From assembly GCA_025362035.1 (NCBI GenBank), contig JANYIN010000102.1:16504-80503 (forward strand): a stretch of DNA of 64,000 bases. Direction: 5' to 3'. The notes below the pieces were generated by a model that was given only the letters and a program-made list of their open reading frames with translations, made no database searches and was not told where the DNA came from. The translations under genes and the position numbers were made by a program. Every line of letters begins with the position of its first letter. The stretch's first letter is position 1. Shown piece after piece: positions 41,876 through 50,987 of this stretch. Source of the DNA: Gemmatimonadaceae bacterium (GTDB taxonomy: Bacteria > Gemmatimonadota > Gemmatimonadetes > Gemmatimonadales > Gemmatimonadaceae).

Positions 41876-42397
41876 ATGGCTATGCTGTCCTTTGACATTC
41901 GGTCGCTGGCCGAGCGCGCTGTGGCCGTGGACGATACGTTGTCGGCAGACGATTCGGTGTGGCTGGCGGGTGATCCGAAGCCGATTGGCGCCATTCACGT
42001 GAAGGGGCGCTTGTCGCCGGCTGGGCCGGACCGGTACTACTGGCACGGTTCGATCGAGGGAGACGTGTCGTTGGCTTGCAGTCGCTGTCTGGGTGACGCC
42101 GACGCCCATGTTTCCGACGAGGCACACGTGATCTTCGCGGAAGCGAAGAGCGAGGGTGTGGAAGATGATCCTGATGTGTTTCTGCTCGACGACCGGTTGC
42201 CGGATCTCGATCTACGGCCGGCCCTTCGCGAGCAGTGGTTGTTGAACGTTCCAGGCTACGCGTTGTGCCGGGACGACTGTAAGGGGCTGTGCCCAACGTG
42301 TGGCGCCGAATTGAATCTCGGCCCTTGCGCGTGTGCTTCGTCCGCGGCGGATCCTCGCTGGGACGCGCTGCGCAAGTCGCGCGGCGGGCAGAGCTGA
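41876..42397 (+). CDS. DUF177/YceD-family protein
   Basis: 173 residues from the ATG at 41876 (GTG 24 bases upstream and ATG 6 bases downstream are alternatives). ACSRCLGDA, then CRDDCKGLCPTCGAELNLGPC give the Cys pattern of YceD/DUF177. The family lies next to rpmF and plsX in most bacteria, as here, and is linked to 23S rRNA accumulation in plants and E. coli. It is the first gene of the rpmF-plsX-fab block. Confidence 0.88.
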   Translation: MAMLSFDIRSLAERAVAVDDTLSADDSVWLAGDPKPIGAIHVKGRLSPAGPDRYYWHGSIEGDVSLACSRCLGDADAHVSDEAHVIFAEAKSEGVEDDPDVFLLDDRLPDLDLRPALREQWLLNVPGYALCRDDCKGLCPTCGAELNLGPCACASSAADPRWDALRKSRGGQS

Positions 42398-42431
42398 GTC
42401 GTACCGGTTCTTATCCTTTTCCGACCAGACC

Positions 42432-42614
42432 ATGGCCGTTCCGAAGCGCAGAACCAGCAAGCGAAAGAAGCGGGCACGCAACACGCACAAGGTCGCGCCC
42501 GCGATCGCGATCCAGAAGTGTCCCCGATGTCAGGCGATGAAGCGTCCGCATCATGTGTGCGCGGAATGCGGATATTATGCAGGTGAGCAGCGAGTAGCCG
42601 CCAAGGAAGCCTGA
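42432..42614 (+). CDS. rpmF: 50S ribosomal protein L32
   Basis: 60 residues: MAVPKRRTSKRKKRARNTHK, then a zinc ribbon CPRCQAMKRPHHVCAECGYY with all four Cys, so this is the zinc-binding C+ form. Normal length and normal place between the YceD gene and plsX. Confidence 0.97.
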   Translation: MAVPKRRTSKRKKRARNTHKVAPAIAIQKCPRCQAMKRPHHVCAECGYYAGEQRVAAKEA

Positions 42615-42616
42615 CA

Positions 42617-43636
42617 TTGGCGCGGATCGCGTTGGACGCCATGGGGGGCGATTTTGCCCCTCAGGCGACCGTAGCCGGGGCGCTGTTGGCGCTCGCCGAG
42701 CTCGATCCCGCGCACAGTATTCAGCTCGTCGGACGGACCGCCGTCGTGGAGGCGCAACTTCGCGCCCTGCTCGACGGCGAGCTGTCGTCGCACGCCGCCC
42801 AACGTGATCGCATCGCGATCGTCGAGGCGCCCGATGTCATCGAGATGTCGGACAAGCCCAGCACGGCCATGCGCGGAAAGCCGAACAGTTCGATGGCCGT
42901 GGGGCTGCGCATGCAGTCCGAAGGCATGTCGGATGCCTTCGTATCGGCCGGAAGCACCGGGGCGCAGATGGCTGCGTCCATGGTTCTGCTAAAGTTGCAT
43001 CCAGGGCTGAAGCGGCCCGCGATCGTCACGCTCTTCCCTTCGGCACGCCACGCCGTGGCCGTGCTGGATTCGGGGGCCAACGTCGACTGCTCCTCCGATG
43101 AGCTGGTACAGTTTGCCCGCCTGGGCGCGGCCTACGCGGAATGCGTGCTGGGCCGGCCCAATCCGGCCATCGGACTGCTGAGTGTCGGGGAAGAACCCGA
43201 AAAGGGCGACGCCGTGACGAAGGAGGCGAACCAGCTGCTCCAGGCCTCCGGCCTCAACTTCATCGGCAACGTGGAAGGCCGTGATCTGCCCACGGGCGGC
43301 ACCGATCGCCAGCACGTGGACGTGGTGGTCTGCGACGGCTTCGTGGGCAACGTACTGCTCAAGTTTTACGAAGCCATCGCTCCCTTCATGATCGAGACGC
43401 TTCGCGCGGCCGGCGTGGATGCGGCGCACCTGGCGATGGCGCTTCAGCACCTGGACTACTCCGAGTACGGTGGCGCACCGCTGCTCGGCGTGCGCGGCGT
43501 GAGCATCATCGCACACGGGAAGTCCTCACCACGCGCGATCAAGGGAGCGATCAAGGTCGCACTCCAGGCGGTCACCAGCGGCATGAACGACGTGATTGGG
43601 GAGCGCCTCGGTTCACCGAAGGAGCACGCCGCGTGA
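42617..43636 (+). CDS. plsX: Phosphate acyltransferase PlsX
   Basis: 339 residues from TTG, chosen because the protein then begins MARIALDAMGGDFAP. ALDAMGGD, SAGSTGAQMA, and GNVEGRDLPTG are PlsX signatures. It turns acyl-ACP into acyl-phosphate for phospholipid synthesis. It starts 2 bases after rpmF and overlaps fabH by 4. Confidence 0.95.
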   Translation: MARIALDAMGGDFAPQATVAGALLALAELDPAHSIQLVGRTAVVEAQLRALLDGELSSHAAQRDRIAIVEAPDVIEMSDKPSTAMRGKPNSSMAVGLRMQSEGMSDAFVSAGSTGAQMAASMVLLKLHPGLKRPAIVTLFPSARHAVAVLDSGANVDCSSDELVQFARLGAAYAECVLGRPNPAIGLLSVGEEPEKGDAVTKEANQLLQASGLNFIGNVEGRDLPTGGTDRQHVDVVVCDGFVGNVLLKFYEAIAPFMIETLRAAGVDAAHLAMALQHLDYSEYGGAPLLGVRGVSIIAHGKSSPRAIKGAIKVALQAVTSGMNDVIGERLGSPKEHAA

Positions 43637-44628
43637 AACGTCCCGTCGCCTATGTCGCGGGCACGGGACGTGGGATCCCGGAACGCGTCATGACCAACCA
43701 CGACTTCGCCGCGCTGGGCCTCGATACCAATCATGAATGGATTTTCGAGCGCACGGGAATCGTGCAACGACACATCGCCTCGGACGCCGAGACGACCTGC
43801 TGGATGGCGGCCAAAGCAGCGCGGCAGGCGATGTCGCGCGCCGGCGTAGGACCTGGCGAGATCGACGCGATCGTCTTGAGCACGGCGACTCCCGACCGCT
43901 TGCTGCCGTCCACCGCAGTGGACCTCCAGGCGGAACTGGGCGCAACGCGCGCCGCCGCGTTCGATGTGTCCGCTGCGTGTTCGGGCTGGATCTACGGCAT
44001 GACCGTGGCGGAAGGGTTGATGCAGTCCGGGGTCGTTGAAACGGCCCTTGTCGTCGGCGCCGAGAAAATGAGCGCCATCGTCGACTGGCGAGACCGCTCC
44101 ACTTGCGTGCTGTTCGGCGACGGCGCCGGCGCGGCCGTGCTCAAGCGCGCCAGGCCGAACTCGTCGCGCGGCATCCTGAGCACGTTCATGCGCAGTGACG
44201 GGACGCTCGCGGAGCTGCTGTGGCGTCCGAGCGGCGGCGCGACGATCCCCTTCAGCGAGCGCGTGCTCCAGGACCGGTCGTCCTTCGTCCGCATGGCCGG
44301 CCGCGAGACATTCAAGCACGCCGTCCGGTCGATGAGCGAAGCGTGCGATCGGGCCCTCGACGGTGCCAAGCTGCGTGCCGAGGACATCGACATCCTGATT
44401 CCCCACCAGGCAAATGTTCGCATCATCGAAGCGACGGCGAAGTACGCCAGTGTTCCGATGGACAAGGTGTACGTGAACGTCGACCGATACGGCAATACGT
44501 CGTCCGCGTCCATTCCCATCGCGCTCGACGAGGCCATGGAGTCGGGACGCGTGACGGAGGGGACCACGGCGCTATGCGTGGCCTTTGGCGCCGGTTTCAC
44601 CTGGGGCTCCATGGTCATCCGGTTCTAG
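43633..44628 (+). CDS. fabH: Beta-ketoacyl-ACP synthase III
   Basis: 331 residues from GTG. Catalytic Cys116 in VSAACSGWIYG, His in PHQANVRIIEAT and Asn in YGNTSSASIP. It condenses acetyl-CoA (or a branched starter) with malonyl-ACP. fabD starts 2 bases downstream. Confidence 0.96.
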   Translation: MKRPVAYVAGTGRGIPERVMTNHDFAALGLDTNHEWIFERTGIVQRHIASDAETTCWMAAKAARQAMSRAGVGPGEIDAIVLSTATPDRLLPSTAVDLQAELGATRAAAFDVSAACSGWIYGMTVAEGLMQSGVVETALVVGAEKMSAIVDWRDRSTCVLFGDGAGAAVLKRARPNSSRGILSTFMRSDGTLAELLWRPSGGATIPFSERVLQDRSSFVRMAGRETFKHAVRSMSEACDRALDGAKLRAEDIDILIPHQANVRIIEATAKYASVPMDKVYVNVDRYGNTSSASIPIALDEAMESGRVTEGTTALCVAFGAGFTWGSMVIRF

Positions 44629-44630
44629 GG

Positions 44631-45572
44631 ATGCCGAACGTCGTCCTACTGTTCCCCGGACAGGGCTCGCAGTCGCCCGGCATGGGCAAGGATCTCGCCG
44701 CGCGGTTTCCGGTTGCGCGTGAGGTGTTTCTGGCCGCGGACGTCGCGATCAACGCCCCGTTGAGCCGGCTGTGTTTCGAGGGGCCCGAGGAAGCGCTGAC
44801 GCTGACGCTGAATGCGCAACCCGCGCTGCTCACGCACGGCGCGGCCGTCTGGGCCGTGATTCGCGACGTGATCGGGCCGCATGTGGTGGCGGCCGCGGGG
44901 CATTCGCTGGGCGAATTCACGGCCTATCACGCAGCGGGCGCGATCCCGCTGCGGGAGGCCGTACAACTGGTCAGAACGCGTGGCCAGCTAATGTACGATG
45001 CCGGAGTTCACCGTCCGGGCGGAATGGCTGCGATTCTTGGCGAGACGAACATTCCCATTTGCGAGGTCTGCGAGATCGCGTCGGAGGCCGGTGTGGTCGT
45101 CCCGGCGAACTTCAACGCGCCGGGTCAGGTGGTGGTGAGCGGGGAAGACGCCGGCGTGGAGCGGGCAATGGCGGTGGCCAGGGAGCACGGAGCGAAACGG
45201 ACGATCAAGCTAAAGGTGAGCGGCGCCTTCCATTCTCCCCTGATGGACGACGCATCGGCCGGGCTCAAGGCCGCGCTGGACCTGACGCATCTGGCGGACG
45301 CGGAGTTTCCAATCTACTCGAACGTGAACGCGCAACCGGTTGTAGAAGTTGCGCTTGCGCGGCAGCTACTACTTGATCAGTTGACCTTGCCCGTACAGTG
45401 GACGCGGGAGGTGGAGGCGATTGCGTCGCGGTACCCCGATGCGCTGTACGTCGAGATGGGGCCGGGTCACGTGCTGAGGGGCTTGGTGCGGAAGATCCTT
45501 CCGACCGCACACGTCATCCCATGTTCCACGGCGGCGGATGTGGACGCACTTTTTGCACTGGTGAGCACGTGA
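44631..45572 (+). CDS. fabD: Malonyl-CoA:ACP transacylase
   Basis: 313 residues from the ATG at 44631; upstream open sequence overlaps fabH. LLFPGQGSQSPGMGKDL at the N-terminus, nucleophile Ser92 in AGHSLGEFTA, and HSPLM with the catalytic His. It loads malonyl groups on ACP. Its stop overlaps the fabG GTG. Confidence 0.96.
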   Translation: MPNVVLLFPGQGSQSPGMGKDLAARFPVAREVFLAADVAINAPLSRLCFEGPEEALTLTLNAQPALLTHGAAVWAVIRDVIGPHVVAAAGHSLGEFTAYHAAGAIPLREAVQLVRTRGQLMYDAGVHRPGGMAAILGETNIPICEVCEIASEAGVVVPANFNAPGQVVVSGEDAGVERAMAVAREHGAKRTIKLKVSGAFHSPLMDDASAGLKAALDLTHLADAEFPIYSNVNAQPVVEVALARQLLLDQLTLPVQWTREVEAIASRYPDALYVEMGPGHVLRGLVRKILPTAHVIPCSTAADVDALFALVST

Positions 45573-46306
45573 GAATCGATCTGAGTGGGCGCACGGCGCT
45601 TGTGACGGGCAGTACGAGGGGCATCGGTCGCGCAATTGCCGAGTCGCTGGCGAACTCGGGCGCGCGCGTCGCCGTCGTCGGCCGCGATCCCGCGCGCGCG
45701 GAGGAGGTCGCGGCGGCAATCGCACCAACGGCGAAGGGATTCGCCGCAGACGTGAGTGACGTGAGCTCAGTGGTCACGCTTGTCGAGTCCGTTGAAAGGT
45801 CGTTCGGTCAAATCGACATCCTGGTGAACAACGCGGGCCTCACGCGCGACAACATCCTGTTCCGGATCAAGGACGACGATTGGGATACCGTGCTCGACGC
45901 GAATCTCCGCGGCGCGTTCGTGGCCATCCGAGCGGCCGGCCGCGGCATGATGAAGCGCCGATGGGGACGGATCATCAACATCGCCAGCATCGTCGGGCTC
46001 ACGGGCAACAAGGGTCAGGCGAACTACGCGGCCAGCAAGGCGGGGTTGATCGGGCTCACCAAGTCCGTCGCGAAGGAACTGGGTTCGCGGAACATTCTGG
46101 TGAACGCGGTGGCGCCGGGGTTCATCGAGACGGACATGACGGCGGCCATGGCGCCCGAGGCGCGCGCCGCGCTGTCGGCCCAGATTCCGCTGGAACGGCT
46201 CGGGACGCCGCAGGACATTGCAGGAACCGTCACGTTTCTCGCATCGGACCACGCTGCGTACATCACCGGACAGGTGTTCGTGGTGGACGGCGGCATGCTG
46301 ATGTAG
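45569..46306 (+). CDS. fabG: 3-oxoacyl-ACP reductase
   Basis: 245 residues from GTG. SDR fold: NADP-binding TGSTRGIGRAIAE, NNAGLTRD, catalytic Ser in NIASIVG and YAASK motif, with APGFIETDMT. It reduces beta-ketoacyl-ACP in elongation. A separate promoter for acpP follows. Confidence 0.95.
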   Translation: MRIDLSGRTALVTGSTRGIGRAIAESLANSGARVAVVGRDPARAEEVAAAIAPTAKGFAADVSDVSSVVTLVESVERSFGQIDILVNNAGLTRDNILFRIKDDDWDTVLDANLRGAFVAIRAAGRGMMKRRWGRIINIASIVGLTGNKGQANYAASKAGLIGLTKSVAKELGSRNILVNAVAPGFIETDMTAAMAPEARAALSAQIPLERLGTPQDIAGTVTFLASDHAAYITGQVFVVDGGMLM

Positions 46307-46319
46307 GACGTGACGGCAC

Positions 46320-46349
46320 GTGACACGCTCGCAGCACTTTCGCTAACTT
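46320..46349 (+). promoter_or_regulatory. Candidate promoter for acpP-fabF
   Basis: GTGACA (46320-46325), 18-base spacer, TAACTT (46344-46349), 32 bases before the acpP ATG. It has the same spacer and identical -10 as the nuo promoter and would allow the high expression ACP needs. Confidence 0.5.
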
Positions 46350-46381
46350 TCCCGCGTTCAACACACACAGGAGCCAGGTCG

Positions 46382-46621
46382 ATGCCCGACAACGCCAAGA
46401 AGGTCCGTGACATCATCGAGAAGGAACTCGGAGTCGAGCGCGACAAGATGACGGATGAAGCGAGCTTCATCGAGGATCTCGGGGCCGACAGCCTCGACAT
46501 TGTCGAACTCGTGATGGAGTTCGAGAAGGAATTCAACATCGACATTCCGGACGAGGACGCCGAGAAGCTCCGCACGGTGGGCGACGCGGTTGCCTACTTG
46601 AATACGAAGGTTGGAGCGTAA
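46382..46621 (+). CDS. acpP: Acyl carrier protein
   Basis: 79 residues with AGGAG upstream. The phosphopantetheine-attachment Ser37 lies in [18 protein letters not shown]. Acidic four-helix protein of normal length that carries acyl chains for fatty acid and lipid A synthesis. Its stop shares a base with the fabF ATG. Confidence 0.97.
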   Translation: MPDNAKKVRDIIEKELGVERDKMTDEASFIEDLGADSLDIVELVMEFEKEFNIDIPDEDAEKLRTVGDAVAYLNTKVGA

Positions 46622-47865
46622 TGCGACGTCGGGTCGTCGTCACTGGACTGGGTGCGGTCACGCCCATCGGCAACGATGTGGCGACGACTTGGCGCGCGAT
46701 GCGGGATGGGGTGTCCGGGGCCACGTTGATCACGAAGTTCAACGCGTCCACGTTTCCGGTTCGTTTCGCGTGTGAAGTGAAGGGGTTCGATCCTCTCACG
46801 GTCATGGAGCGGAAGGAAGCAAAGCGTGCGGATCCCTACACGCAGTACGCGGTGGTGGCGTCCGTGGAGGCGATGAACGACGCGGGACTCGGTCAGGGCG
46901 GCTTCGATGTGGACCGTACCGGCGTCATCATCGGCAGCGGGATCGGTGGCTTGAAGAGTTTCGAAGAGCAGCACGACACGTACCGCGAGCGCGGTCCCAG
47001 CAAGATCAGTCCGTTCTTCATCCCGATGTTCATCGCGGACATTGCCTCGGGCGTGGTGTCCATGCGATTCAACGCGCGCGGTCCGAACTACGCGACCGTG
47101 TCCGCCTGCGCCACGAGTGCGCACGCTATCGGTGACGCGTTTCGTACGATCCAGTACGGCGACGCGGACGTGATGGTCTCGGGCGGTGCCGAGGCGGCCG
47201 TGACGCCCATGTCGATCGGCGGCTTTGCCAACATGACCGCGCTCTCCACGCGGAACGACGACTTCGCGTCCGCGTCTCGTCCCTTCGATGCCACGCGGGA
47301 CGGCTTCGTCATGGGGGAGGGTGCGGGGGTCGTCATCCTCGAGGAGTTGGAGCATGCCAGGGCGCGCGGCGCCAGAATCTACGGCGAGATCGTCGGCTAC
47401 CGGGCCACCGGCGACGCGTACCATCTCACCGGCCAGCTCCCCGATCATGAGGGTCTTCAGCGGGCCATGCGAGGAGCAATGTCCGACGGCGGCCTGACGC
47501 CCGCGGACATTGACTACGTGAACGCGCATGGAACTTCCACGCCGTTGAACGACTCCAACGAGGCCAGGGCCATCGGGATCGTCTTCGGCGAGGACGCAAT
47601 GCGTATCAGCGTCTCAAGCACCAAATCGATGACCGGACACATGCTCGGGGCAGCAGGTGGGCTGGAATTCATCGCGGCCACGTTGGCCATTCGGGATAAT
47701 ATCATACCCCCAACGATCAACTACCGATCGCCCGATCCCGAGTGTGGCGAACTGGATTTCACACCGAATCACGCCAAGCAGCGTGCAGTACGCGCCGCGC
47801 TGAGCAACAGTGCGGGATTCGGCGGACACAACGTCTCGATCGCCGTCAAGCGCTACACGGAGTAG
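46621..47865 (+). CDS. fabF: Beta-ketoacyl-ACP synthase II
   Basis: 414 residues. VVVTGLGAVTPIGND at the N-terminus, catalytic Cys163 in VSACATSAHAIG, His in NAHGTSTPLND and His in KSMTGHMLGAAG. It elongates acyl-ACP. mqnE begins 4 bases after it, so the menaquinone genes may be read through from the fab block. Confidence 0.96.
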   Translation: MRRRVVVTGLGAVTPIGNDVATTWRAMRDGVSGATLITKFNASTFPVRFACEVKGFDPLTVMERKEAKRADPYTQYAVVASVEAMNDAGLGQGGFDVDRTGVIIGSGIGGLKSFEEQHDTYRERGPSKISPFFIPMFIADIASGVVSMRFNARGPNYATVSACATSAHAIGDAFRTIQYGDADVMVSGGAEAAVTPMSIGGFANMTALSTRNDDFASASRPFDATRDGFVMGEGAGVVILEELEHARARGARIYGEIVGYRATGDAYHLTGQLPDHEGLQRAMRGAMSDGGLTPADIDYVNAHGTSTPLNDSNEARAIGIVFGEDAMRISVSSTKSMTGHMLGAAGGLEFIAATLAIRDNIIPPTINYRSPDPECGELDFTPNHAKQRAVRAALSNSAGFGGHNVSIAVKRYTE

Positions 47866-47869
47866 TGTC

Positions 47870-49033
47870 GTGGCACCAACAGTCGTCCTGGACCGCTTGA
47901 GAATCAATGATCCCGCGCTGCTACCGATCGCCGACAAGGTCATCGCCGGCGAGCGACTGTCGGCCGACGACGGGCTGGCTCTGTTCGGCACGTCCGATCT
48001 TCTGGGACTCGGATTCATGGCAGATGCCGCGAACCAGGCCCGACATGGCAACCAGGTCACCTTCGCGGCCAATCAACACATCAACCCCACCAACATCTGC
48101 ACCCTGCGAAAGACCTGTGTCTTCTGCTCGTACGCCCGCCTTCCCAAGGAAGACGGTGCGTACCGATACACAATGGATCAGGTGTGGGCCGAGGCGGAGA
48201 GTGCCACGGGGGGCCTGACTCGCGAATGGCACATCGTGGGCGGGCTCGACATGAAGGCGGGGCTTTCGTACTACAGCGAGATGTTTCGCGGCCTGAAGGA
48301 GCGTCACCCGCTGGTGCACATCAAGGCGCTCACGGCCGTGGAGATCGCGCACATCGCGCGGATCGAGAAGATGTCCGTCCGTGACGTACTGATCGCTCTG
48401 CGCGATGCGGGACTCGACACCATGCCCGGCGGCGGCGCCGAGGTGTTCAGTCCGGGGGTGCGCGCCACGATCGCCGAAAAGAAGCTCTCCGGCACCGAGT
48501 ACATCGACGTGCATCGCACCGCGCACGCCCTTGGGATCCGTTCCAATTGCACGATGCTGTATGGGCACGTCGAGACCTACGCCGACCGCATTCACCACCT
48601 CGGCATGCTGCGCGATCTGCAAGACGAAACGGGCGGCTTCCTGGCGTACATCCCGCTGGCCTACCATCCGGACAACAACGAACTGGGCATCGAGCTTGGA
48701 CGCACCGGCACGGCGACGACGGGATTCGACGACCTGAAGAACCTGGCGGTCGGCCGCCTGTTCCTGGACAATTTCGAGCACATCAAGTCGCACTGGATCA
48801 TGGTGACGCCAGCGCTGTCGCAGCTCTCGCTGAGCTTTGGCGTCAACGATCTCGAGGGGACCGTGGTGCGCGAGAAGATCTATCACGAGGCCGGCGCGCA
48901 CACGGCCCAGTCCATGAGCCTCGACGAGATCGTCCGCCTCATTCGCGGAGCGGGGAAGATCCCGGCCGAGCGTGACTCCTTTTACCACGTGCTGCGCGTG
49001 TTCGCCGAGACGCCACAGAGCGAGGCCGCGTAA
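47870..49033 (+). CDS. mqnE: Aminodeoxyfutalosine synthase (radical SAM)
   Basis: 387 residues from GTG at 47870. The context with mqnA and mqnC and the segments HINPTNIC, EWHIVGGLDMK, and GLDTMPGGGAEVF identify MqnE, which joins 3-enolpyruvylbenzoate to SAM-derived adenosyl in the futalosine menaquinone route. The radical SAM cysteines are C77, C83 and C86 (CTLRKTCVFC), spacing CX5CX2C instead of the usual CX3CX2C. The DNA is unambiguous in frame on both sides, so it is not a frameshift. mqnA starts at the next base. Confidence 0.9.
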   Translation: MAPTVVLDRLRINDPALLPIADKVIAGERLSADDGLALFGTSDLLGLGFMADAANQARHGNQVTFAANQHINPTNICTLRKTCVFCSYARLPKEDGAYRYTMDQVWAEAESATGGLTREWHIVGGLDMKAGLSYYSEMFRGLKERHPLVHIKALTAVEIAHIARIEKMSVRDVLIALRDAGLDTMPGGGAEVFSPGVRATIAEKKLSGTEYIDVHRTAHALGIRSNCTMLYGHVETYADRIHHLGMLRDLQDETGGFLAYIPLAYHPDNNELGIELGRTGTATTGFDDLKNLAVGRLFLDNFEHIKSHWIMVTPALSQLSLSFGVNDLEGTVVREKIYHEAGAHTAQSMSLDEIVRLIRGAGKIPAERDSFYHVLRVFAETPQSEAA

Positions 49034-49873
49034 GTGATGCGAGTCGGCCGGATTCCGTACATCAACTGCTACCCCGTGTACGGGGCGATCGATCGGAAGG
49101 TCGTGCGCTTGGACGCGACGTTGGTGGACGGCGTGCCGACCGCCCTGAACCGCGCGATGGCCGCGGGGACACTCGACGTGAGCGTAATTTCCGCCGTAGA
49201 GTACGCGCGCGATGCCTCGCGGTATCTGCTCTTGCCTGACGTCTCCATTTCCTGCGACGGTCCGGTCCGCAGCGTCATGCTCTTTTCTCGAGTGCCCGCG
49301 GACCGGCTCGACGGCCGCCGCGTGCTGGTGAGCAGGAGCTCGATGACGAGCGTGGCGTTGCTGGAACTGCTGTTCGCGAATGTGTGGCGCTCGAACCCGA
49401 CGTTCGTTCCGGCCGACGCCGAGATTGCGGATCTCGAGCGCGCCAGCGCCGAGTCGCACGAGGCGCGCTTGATCATCGGCGATGCTGCGCTGCTTTTGAC
49501 CTCCGGGGCGAGCGCGTTGGCTGATGACTACCCGTACGCCTACGACCTGGGCAGCGTCTGGAAGGAATGGACTGGCCTTCCATTCGTGTTCGCGGTGTGG
49601 GTGGCGCAGCGGTCGTCTCCCGTAGCAGGCGCGCTGGCCGTGCATGCGCAACTCATCCAGAGCCGCGACTGGGGGCTGGCGCATCTCGATCAACTGTCGG
49701 CGCAGGCGGCGCTTGCCACGGGCGTCTCGAAGGACGCCGCGCTGCAATACCTGTCAGGGCTCGACTACGGTCTTCGATACGAGCATCTCGCGGGGCTCAC
49801 CGCCTTCTTCGGCAAACTGGCGGCAACCGGCCGGGTACCGAACGGTTCTCTCGCTTTTCTTCCGGCCGCCTGA
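49034..49873 (+). CDS. mqnA: Chorismate dehydratase
   Basis: 279 residues from GTG (an ATG is the next codon). RVGRIPYINCYPVYGAI at the N-terminus and SRSSMTSVALLELLF, IGDAALLL and DLGSVWKEWTGLPFVFAVW are MqnA signatures of the periplasmic-binding-protein-like fold. It dehydrates chorismate to 3-enolpyruvylbenzoate, the first step of the futalosine pathway. Confidence 0.94.
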   Translation: MMRVGRIPYINCYPVYGAIDRKVVRLDATLVDGVPTALNRAMAAGTLDVSVISAVEYARDASRYLLLPDVSISCDGPVRSVMLFSRVPADRLDGRRVLVSRSSMTSVALLELLFANVWRSNPTFVPADAEIADLERASAESHEARLIIGDAALLLTSGASALADDYPYAYDLGSVWKEWTGLPFVFAVWVAQRSSPVAGALAVHAQLIQSRDWGLAHLDQLSAQAALATGVSKDAALQYLSGLDYGLRYEHLAGLTAFFGKLAATGRVPNGSLAFLPAA

Positions 49874-49915
49874 TGTCGCGATGCGGCGTCGGCACCGCCA
49901 CCTGCACGTTGCCTG

Positions 49916-50965
49916 GTGCCTCAAATGCGTGACCTGCTCGACTACTATAGCCACGCCCCGCTGCTGGAACTCGGCGCTGAGGCTGATCGCGTGCGCCAGC
50001 AGCTGCATCCCGGGAACACGGTCACTTACATCGTCGATCGCAACATCAACTATACCAACGTCTGTGTGGCCGACTGCGGCTTCTGCGCCTTCTATCGCCG
50101 TCCCAAGGACGCCGAGGGTTGGACGCTCTCCTATGAGCAGATCGGCGCGAAGATCGACGAGGCCAAGGCGCTGGGCGGCGTGCAGATCCTGATGCAGGGA
50201 GGCCACAATCCCTACATTCCCTTCGAATGGTACCTCGACCTGCTCCGGTACATCAAAACGTACCACCCCATTCACGTGCACGGATTCAGCCCGAGCGAAG
50301 TGGACTTCTGGGCCAAGCTGTATCGCATGGACGCGCGCACGGTCATCCAGGAATTGCAGAAGGCGGGACTCGACTCCATTCCGGGTGGCGGCGGTGAGAT
50401 TCTGGTGCAGCGTGTGCGCGACCAGGTTGCGAAGAAGAAGGCCGGCGCCGATCGCTGGCTCGAGATCATGGAAATCGCGCACCAGGAAGGGATGAAGACC
50501 TCGGTGACGATGATGTACGGCATCGGCGAGACGCTTGCCGAGCGGCTCGAGCACCTGGCGCGGGTGAAGGAAGTGCAGGCGCGCACCGGCGGGTTCACCG
50601 CATTCATCTGCTGGCCGCTCCAGCCCGAGAACACACCGCGCATGTCGCACGTGCAGAAGACCGACGCAGTGGATTATCTCCGGACCGTTGCCATCTCGCG
50701 CATCGCGCTCCCGAACGTGCCGAATATCCAGTCGAGCTGGGTGACGATGGGCATGAAGGTGGGCCAGACCGCGCTGCGTTTTGGGTGCAACGACTTCGGG
50801 TCCCTCATGATCGAAGAGAACGTCGTCTCCGCGGCGAATACAACGCACCGCACGTCCATCCAGGAGATGGAGCAGTTAATCCGCAACGCCGGCTTCGAGC
50901 CCGCACGCCGGCGACAGGACTATTCGATCATCCGGCCGGCGGCGGTCGCGACGCACGCCGCCTGA
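49916..50965 (+). CDS. mqnC: Cyclic dehypoxanthine futalosine synthase (radical SAM)
   Basis: 349 residues from GTG (ATG at 49925 is an alternative). The radical SAM motif CVADCGFC (C50, C54, C57) follows NINYTNV. QILMQGGHNPYIPFEWY and GLDSIPGGGGEIL fit MqnC. It cyclises dehypoxanthine futalosine. mqnB and mqnD are not in the window. Confidence 0.93.
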   Translation: MPQMRDLLDYYSHAPLLELGAEADRVRQQLHPGNTVTYIVDRNINYTNVCVADCGFCAFYRRPKDAEGWTLSYEQIGAKIDEAKALGGVQILMQGGHNPYIPFEWYLDLLRYIKTYHPIHVHGFSPSEVDFWAKLYRMDARTVIQELQKAGLDSIPGGGGEILVQRVRDQVAKKKAGADRWLEIMEIAHQEGMKTSVTMMYGIGETLAERLEHLARVKEVQARTGGFTAFICWPLQPENTPRMSHVQKTDAVDYLRTVAISRIALPNVPNIQSSWVTMGMKVGQTALRFGCNDFGSLMIEENVVSAANTTHRTSIQEMEQLIRNAGFEPARRRQDYSIIRPAAVATHAA

Positions 50966-50987
50966 TGGCGGGCGAGACCCGGCGCCG

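Noticed and set aside
47921..49747. 608-codon minus-strand frame over mqnE-mqnA
   Set aside because: Antisense shadow of two clear menaquinone genes.
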